From the NCBI GenBank assembly GCA_037954665.1, contig JBBMOL010000013.1:8370001-8434000 (forward strand): a DNA stretch of 64,000 nucleotides, written 5' to 3'. This document shows, in pieces, positions 57,480 through 64,000 of this stretch. Numbering within the stretch: the first letter of the stretch is position 1; each line of letters begins with the position of its first letter. The notes below the pieces were generated by a model, which was given only the letters and a program-made list of their open reading frames with translations, searched no databases and had not been told where the DNA came from. This stretch comes from Laguncularia racemosa. Lineage: Eukaryota > Streptophyta > Magnoliopsida > Myrtales > Combretaceae. Both the position numbers and the translations under genes were made by a program.

Positions 57480-60400
57480 AACGTCTACTTCTCTATTGAC
57501 ATATCATCAAATAACGTCAAGGCATTAAGCTGATTATCCTCACTTGCTCCATGAAATAGTTTAGCTTTCGAACTTGTGTTTGCATTCTCACATAAGTGAT
57601 TAATTTCTTACATTGAATATTTTTGTGAGCTTGATTAAAGTTACTCACAATGTGTTGTATATAGAACCTCCATATTGCAAAGGGAGGTTGTCATCCATTG
57701 GAGGCCTAACCGAACGCTAACTTGATGCTAGGGCATCTATTTGAAATTAGACAAATGGTTTCATGCCCTTCATAATCACCAACGACATGTTGCTTCAATT
57801 TTCTCAAAAGCCAACCCCATGTTTTGATTGACTCCTCATCCACGATGGCAAATGCTAACAAAAGTATGTGGTTGTTTCCATCAATGCCATAAGAAATCAA
57901 CAACTTATGAGTATACTTGCCATACAGAAAGTGTTGTCAATAGTGACAATGGGTCTAAGGAATTGGAATGTTGCCACACAAGACCCAAACACCTAAAAAC
58001 CCACTAATAGATAGACTCATCAAGGGTATTCAATCTTCTTCGCCCCTAATCAACTTGTGTTCCAATATTAGTATTTTTTTTTTTTTTATTGCATAAAGTA
58101 GTTTAGGGAGCTCATTATAAGATTTTTCTCAATTCCCATACACATGCTCAATTGCCCTTTTCTTCCTATCCCACACCCTTCTCCTAGATGTCCTATAACC
58201 AAATTTCTATTCAACAATAGAAGAGAGCTCGACAACCTTCATATCAGGATTATTCCTAACAAAATTCACAAACCAACTTGCAAAAAGATTGCAATCCAAC
58301 TTTGGATAATCCTAACATATCATTAGTTAACGCATGTATGTGAACATTCAAATTTGGTAACTATAAACAGCCCCTCTAACTTCTTCTTATACACCCAAAA
58401 TCTCCACTTACATCCATCTTCCCTTTTTGAATAATAAACTAACTAAAGCAACTTATTAGATTCATTAACATTGAAGTTACAGTGATTCTTCACATGATAT
58501 ACCTTTATGGCTTAAATTACATTTGACTTTGTATTGAATCTCATACCCTTATTAAAATTTTCACTACTGCTTAAATTACTACACATTGCATTATGTTCCT
58601 ACCTGATGTAAGGTAAGTGAACCTATCAAATTTTGTAATATAGTATATAAAAAAATACGAGTGTTGTCCCACAGAGATTACAAGTACTAATATTAACATA
58701 CACCCTATTATCTAACTAATAAATTTTGGAATTTGATTGATCTAAAAACTATAACAAAATACTAACCAAAGAACTAAGATTTTATTGAAAGATAGAAAAG
58801 CAAAGCAAATCAGAATTAACTTCAAGACGGTAAAACTAGTATCTACACTTTGTTTCTTCTTAGAAATTATTATGTGACATTAACAAAAAGTATTCAAATC
58901 TCTCTTTAAATTCATTGACCAAGGGAATTCCTAATTTAGTTTAATAAATTTCTCAAGCTTATTAAACCCTAATATCAAAATTACTTATTTGAATCTCTTT
59001 ACAATAGCATAATTCAAAGACCGCATTAAAAAGACAATAAATTCTCGTAACTAAATTAATTAAGCCTAAAATAATTATGTAACTTATTTTTAAGTTACAT
59101 CAATTCTCTTCAAACATGCTAGATCCAATTATACATCAAATTTCTCAATCTTAATGTATCAAATCAAATACATAGAAAAATTCCCTAGAAAAATTAAGCT
59201 ATTCAAAACATTAAGAACACATGTATGAATCAAGAAACATAAGATTTCGTTGAATAGTAAAATAGAAATCCAAGTCACATAATAAATCTAAGTTCCACAA
59301 GTCTAGATACTAAGGAAAATTAAGTACTACTCATATTGGAAATTGAATTCTTCAATGATTTATAAACATGTATCATCAAAGAAATCAATTAGAACAAAGA
59401 GAAACCCTAGATTCTTGAAGTGTAAAAACTAGCCACCTTATCTCTCTCTAAAACCTTAAAACACTTAAAAATATTGTCTCTCCTCCTTTTGATGTTAAAT
59501 TCTCTTCTATTTATATAATGAGCATCAAAAACTCTGTGTTTTAAGCCAACACACTATCTAACACAATCATGCTTCGAGTCATATCTAATTTGTAACTCAA
59601 AATCATATAAAATATGATGTTCTAGTAAACACGGCCTTGGATACGATCATGTATGTAGGTTGTGTCTAAATCAATTAGATTAGAGAGATACATGACCAAT
59701 GAACACAATCGTGTCTAACCCCCATGTAGCTTTCTATGGACCTTCAGCATCACTTCAAAACTTCATAACTTCTTCTATTGAGCTCCAAATTGAGTAAAAA
59801 TTGGATTCTTTTTCTTCTTTTTCAATTAAATTTTCCATCAAACCCTAAAATCTAAATATTACTCAATTAAAAATCACATTCTTCAAAAACATGCCAAAAT
59901 CAAGGGAAAAAAATATTAAATCTCACTTACTATCTGAATCTAATTGAGCACTTATCACTATTGCCAGCATTGTAAAAGGGAAAAGGATCTCTAACTATCA
60001 TATAAGTTGATTTAGCTTACACTAGTTGATATATGTGGAGTGCCTTGGTGTGATTAGAAAATCGCCTTCAACCATATCATCTCCTTCATTCATTTTCCCC
60101 CTCTTTCTCCCCAAAACTTTCATCGTAATCAAAACTTCTCTCCTCAACACCTATTCCCATTTTCGTATTCGTTACACTTTCCACCCCCCACACGCACCAT
60201 ATAAGGGTCAAGTGTGGTTGATCATTAAAACACCAAAGTAACTGCTCTGTCTACTTCAGCTTCATCATTGCATGGTGCCTCTTCCATAGGGGTTAGATCA
60301 TATGCTTCAAACACCAATGGCTCAGTCATCATCTCTTCCCTATTTGATGGTGAATGTGTATGTCTATTTTCTTTGAATGTCTATTGTTGAGAGGGACTCC

Positions 60401-60560
60401 CCAATTCTTCGGATATCCTAATGCGCAATTGTTGTAAGCCATACTCTTCAAAAGATTTAGCAATTTCAATTAGATTTTCTACATCATTATCATCTTTAAT
60501 TGCCATCAATATGTAAGATGCATTGCTCTCACAAAAAATAGGATGCCTATATATAGAGAT
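57480..60560 (-). pseudogene. MULE (Mutator-like) transposase pseudogene
   Basis: Read on the minus strand, an N-terminal fragment (60381-60560: NASYILMAIKDDNDVENLIE) and an acidic linker (about 60220-60350, EEMMTEPLVFEAYDLTPMEE) are followed, beyond a solo LTR, by a MuDR-type N-terminal domain (about 58350-58560: MRFNTKSNVI, CKWRFWVYKK), a central part (58060-58300: LFASWFVNFVRNNPDMKVVE, KFGYRTSRRRVWDRKKRAIE, SYNELPKLLYA) and the MULE catalytic domain (57480-57960: TIDNTFLYGKYTHKLLISYG, DGNNHILLLAFAIVDEESIK, WGWLLRKLKQHVV). The usual second catalytic Asp in the ISDR motif reads ISNR. Stops replace conserved Trp or Gln codons at several places. It would have moved a Mutator element; termini are not visible. 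Confidence 0.75.
58604..59957 (-). repeat. Solo Athila-like LTR within the MULE
   Basis: A 1354-bp LTR on the minus strand with ends TGATAAGTGC and CCTTACATCA and no internal region. Flanks CTACC (58599-58603) and CTATT (59958-59962) may be a decayed target duplication. A TATA box lies at 59507-59517 and CACGG/CGTGT-type dyads (59626-59725) sit upstream of it on the minus strand. Class is inferred from the TGATAAG start and overall resemblance to 34998-36486. Confidence 0.6.
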
Positions 60561-61159
60561 AGGAATGCAGAGCAGGCCAGCCAATAAAATTTGGCCCGCA
60601 AGATATGCGAGTTGTTTTGGCCTATCCCGCATAGCCCAAGGGTCAAGGTGGGCTACATCAATGTGAGCACGGGTTGGCCCACATGGCCTGCACTATATTT
60701 AAAACACACACACACACATACACAAAGAAAAACTAGAAAAAAAAAAAAAGAAATTGAAGTTAAATCAACCAACTGCCATCCCATCTCATCCTCATCTCAC
60801 TCTAAGTCTCTAACTATCACTTATAAGCTCATCTCACTCTCACACTCTCTCTCATACTCTCATCTCACTGTTGTCTTCTCGACGTTCTCATTTTGGTCTC
60901 GGTCCAGTAGCCCTCATGAGTCACTACTCAAGGCTTAATCAAAGTACCACATATATGTACCAATCGCAATCATTGATCATCGCCTCATCGTCATCTCAGT
61001 CACCGATCCACCATATCGTAGTTACCATCTCCTCATTGTTGTCGTCATCGTCATCATTAAGCAGCATGGTGAGTCATCTTCTCGACCTCGTATTATGCTA
61101 TAGCTGTTGTGCTTTTTTTTTTTTTAGTTAGCCAACTGCTACATTTGATCTATGGGTCG

Positions 61160-61680
61160 GTTTAGAGTTGCAGTTTAGGGGCTTAGGGTTTAGGTTTGGA
61201 GTTGCAATTTGGTGTTTGGGTTTGAAGTTGCGATTTAATTTTTGGAGTTACGATTTGAGGTTAAGGAGTATGCATAAATAGAGCTTATGGTTATGTATTT
61301 GGAGAACTGGAGTTACGGTTTGGGGTTTAGGTTTGGAGTTGCAATTTAGGGTTAAGGGGTATGCATAAATAGAGCTTATGGTTGATTGGCTATGTATTTG
61401 GAGAATTGGAGTTACGGTTTAGGCTTTGGGGTTGGGGGTATGCATAAATAAAGTTTATGGTTAATTGGTTATGTATTTGGAGAATTGGAGTTGCCGTTTA
61501 GGGTTTGAGGTTTGGGTTTGGAGTTGCAGTTTGGGGTTGGGGGGTAAGCATAAATAAAGCTTATAGTTATGTATTTGGAGAATTGGAGTTGCAATTGGGG
61601 GTTGGGGGGTATAGCATAAATAGAGTTATGGTTATGTATTAGGAGAATTGGAGTTACGATTTAGGGTTTGGGGTTTAAGA
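61160..61680 (+). repeat. Tandem repeats in the hAT leader
   Basis: Units contain GCATAAATAGAGCTTATGGT and TATTTGGAGAATTGGAGTT with stretches of TTTAGGG/TTTGGGG. GCATAAAT recurs near 61272, 61373, 61442, 61548 and 61614, so spacing alternates between about 66-69 and 101-106 bp. Confidence 0.75.
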
Positions 61681-61812
61681 CATCTTATCTTAAATTCAAT
61701 TGTCAATAAATTAAGAACAAGAAGAATCCATTTAATGTGTGATTAATTGTAGGTAATGTTAGTGGTATTGATTCTATATTATGACATTTTCTTGTTTTGA
61801 TATATTTTTAGA

Positions 61813-64000
61813 ATGGATCCTACAAGCAACGAGACTATAAATACAATATAACCTATTGATGTAGATAATGTGTCCGAAGTCAATGGGAGTAATGATAATG
61901 TACAACTAGGATCTTCTCAATCTGAAGAACCTGCAGGTAAAAAAGCTCAAGCAAATAGTTCTTCTTCTGAGGTTTAGGATATATTTTCAAAAATAAGTGT
62001 TGGGAAAGATGGTAACAAAAGAGCTAAATGTAAAGCATGTGGGAAAGAATATGTTATTGGGGGACATAGCCATGGAACATCATCCTTACATCATGATATG
62101 CCTTGATTTGATAAAAGCATATACATACAAACAAGGAAGCAAACTCAATCAAAATTCGGTCACAATCCTCCTCAATGGCGTGAACCCCTTAACCCTTTAT
62201 AATCCAATTTGTAAATCCAATAATCTTAACACCAAAAGATGATGTGCTCGAATGGATTAAGCACACAACACAAGATTAATTGGAAATCCAATGAACAACA
62301 ATACTAAAATGGCGAGAACTACTTATACCAATGCCTCCACACAAATATACAATTCCTCTAGCAATTGGATAATTGCAATCAACAAGACAATATAGGAACC
62401 AATTTCCACTAAATTGTAAACAATATAATGATGGAATTAACCCTACAATTGACGTGAAATCAAGAACCAAAAGAACACAATCCTAATCAAAACTAGATAT
62501 TACATACTAGCATGAAAAGGAATCAACTAAGGAAATGATATGACTCATAATTCCTTTAGTTGCTACTCGACAAAATTCCTTGAAGAAATTGATAAGAGTC
62601 TTATGAAAATTGGGTAAGAACCCTAACTCTCACGAAAATAGGCAGCAAAATGTGTATACTAACAACTTCTCCCTAAACCCTGCTTAAGCAAGTATTTATA
62701 CTTGCTCCTTTTAGGGTTAAAATGACTAAACAATTAAAACTATGCCACTAAAGGGTAACCAGTCCTAAATCCCCAAAATACAATCAAATAAAATGTCCCA
62801 AAAGCTTACAAAATAAATGGTTCAAAGAAAAATAACAAAATACAAAAATAGTCTTCACAAGCTGATTCTTCAAATCAATTTGTCGATCCAACTCATCTTC
62901 GGTTTAGGTCGGTCCATGGATAACCCACAAGCTGAGTCTTAGTGAGTTTGTCCATCACCTTGTAAAGCCCCATAAGTGTGCCTGCTGAAATACACAATAC
63001 ATAAGTAATAGAAAAGATGTTAGTATATAAATAATTTTGGGATCAATTTGTTCAAAGAGGACCCTCATTGCCAAGATTTGAAATCATTTAGCTCTTACTC
63101 TAATGATAGGTCTTGTAAGATTTTGATTCCTATCACATCGACATATAGGAAAGTATTGTTTGAGTCAAATTCCTAGATATAATGATATTGGTGATATGAT
63201 AATTGATCATGCTGATAAGTTAAGATCAAGAAAACTAGATCCTAAAGTTGCTCATGAGATAATGTCAATGGCTATTATTGAACATGATCTACCATTTTCA
63301 TTTGTTGAGTATAGGAGGATTACACGGTTTATAAGGTTATATAATCCTCATTATAAGCCAATTTCTACAAAAACTACTACATGAAATGTTTGGAATTTAT
63401 ATTTAGCTTAGAAGGATAAATTGAAACAAATATTGCAGAATTTTCCAAAGAGAGTATGTTTAACTTTTGATGTGTGGACTACCTCTACTAGTGAAAGATA
63501 TATTTGTTTGACTAGTCATTATGTGAATGACAAATGATAACTTAATAATAAAATTCTTGCTTTTTGTAAAATGCCCCCTCCTCACTCAAGGTTTGAATTA
63601 TCTAAGAAAGTTTTTGAATTTTTTAAAGATTGAGGCATAGATAGAAAGACATTATCCCTTGCATTGGATAATGCATCTGCAAATGATTACATGCAAGATT
63701 TCTTGAAAGAGCAACTGAACTTGCAACACAGTTTGTTATATGGTGGTGAGTTTTTTCACATTAGATGTTGTGCCCATGTTCTTCATTTAATCGTTAAAGA
63801 GGGGTTGACGATAAGTTGTGAAGCCTTACATAAAATAAGGGAGAGTGTAAAGTATGTAAAGGGCTCCAAGGATAGAATGAAACATTTTTTGGAGTGTGTT
63901 GAACAAGTTAGCGACATTGCTACTAATGTTAGTTTACGCTTTGATATAACTACTAGATGGAATTCCACTTACCTTAGGCTTGATAGCATACTCAAGTATC
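61813..64000 (+). pseudogene. hAT transposase (BED zinc finger type), interrupted
   Basis: Frame 61813 onward begins MDPTSNETINTI and contains a BED zinc finger (CKACGKEYVIGGHSHGTSSL). After an LTR insertion it resumes at about 63160 with IPRYNDIGDMIIDHADKLRS, EIMSMAIIEHDLPFSFVEYR, LTFDVWTTSTSERYICLTSH, ILAFCKMPPPHSRFELSKKV, LSLALDNASANDYMQDFLKE and FFHIRCCAHVLHLIVKEGL, all landmarks of RICESLEEPER-type hAT transposases, including the catalytic Asp region (TFDVWT) and the DNAS and CCAH motifs. Stops occur at 61975 and 63631 (both at expected Trp positions) and near 61850, 63382 and 63420. The dimerisation domain would be right of the window. Confidence 0.85.
62240..63135 (-). repeat. LTR of the TGATAGGA family inside the hAT transposase
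   Basis: Minus strand: starts TGATAGGAATCAAAATCTTA at 63135, matches the LTRs at 49325 and 52776 throughout, including GCAAGTATAAATACTTGC, and ends near GAGCACATCA at 62240. It is 896 bp, about 320 bp shorter than those LTRs. A degenerate primer-site-like TGGTGTTAAGAT follows on its 3' side, and about 110 bp of internal sequence precede the hAT codons. Confidence 0.75.

Larger units (their letters stand above)
60561..64000 (+). mobile_element. hAT DNA transposon, 5' end to window edge
   Basis: The left end (about 60561) has the GGCCAGCC/GGCCCGC-rich subterminal sequence seen in BED-finger hAT elements, placed inside the N-terminal codons of the MULE. A leader, a repeat block and a transposase pseudogene follow. 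The right end is beyond the window. The 8-bp target duplication cannot be checked. Confidence 0.6.

Noticed and set aside
58144..58326. A plus-strand frame of 60 codons
   Set aside because: It is antisense to the MULE transposase, whose minus-strand protein motifs are clear.

Overview
This window is nuclear DNA of a flowering plant and is almost entirely transposable elements. The evidence is plant-lineage Ty3/gypsy retrotransposons, a Ty1/copia remnant, MULE and hAT transposase pseudogenes, long AT-rich tracts and small tandem arrays. I could not support any ordinary host gene, and the species cannot be named from the sequence. Many relics carry frame-breaking changes, so most coding entries are pseudogenes.

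Layout. 1-29757 is a tandem array of a Tat/Ogre-type Ty3/gypsy element on the minus strand. The order from right to left is: LTR (27678-29757), internal region of copy B (9602-27677), one shared LTR (7507-9601), then internal region of copy A (1-7506, running off the left edge). The shared LTR has a polypurine tract on one side and a primer binding site on the other, so it serves as 3' LTR of B and 5' LTR of A. Each internal region is ORF1 (plant-mobile-domain-like), gag, protease, reverse transcriptase, dual RNase H; the integrase is visible for B only, followed by a 3' UTR holding a 91-bp minisatellite. Copy B is interrupted at its YVDD codons by a recent 7.2-kb non-autonomous gag-protease element (14295-21478, 5-bp target duplication GACAT). 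The array itself sits inside an older copia reverse transcriptase (29758-30660).

30.9-39.0 kb holds LTR and PBS relics of at least three gypsy families plus featureless AT-rich DNA. 39046-44794 is a complete-ended CRM-like chromovirus (567-bp LTRs, target duplication GTTCA) with one gag-pol frame broken by seven stops. 44.8-48.2 kb contains a 210-bp duplication and adjacent 48-bp and 119-bp tandem arrays. 49325-53990 is a complete-ended deletion derivative (1.2-kb LTRs, target duplication CAATC) that keeps a protease, eleven 13-residue repeats and the last codons of pol; it lies inside an older LTR-like sequence. 57.5-60.56 kb is a minus-strand MULE transposase pseudogene holding a solo LTR; a plus-strand hAT element begins at about 60561 in its N-terminal part, and is itself split by an LTR (62240-63135).

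The most noteworthy signals are the shared-LTR tandem structure, a tRNA-like A-box/B-box/T-run module in the Tat LTR, an ORF1 that is open in both copies while gag-pol is broken, arrays of CG-containing palindromes upstream of TATA boxes in several unrelated LTRs, a conserved hairpin before the polypurine tract in two elements, and the 13-residue repeat in the deletion derivative. Many frameshifts are single-base length changes in homopolymers, so some of the apparent decay may be assembly error.
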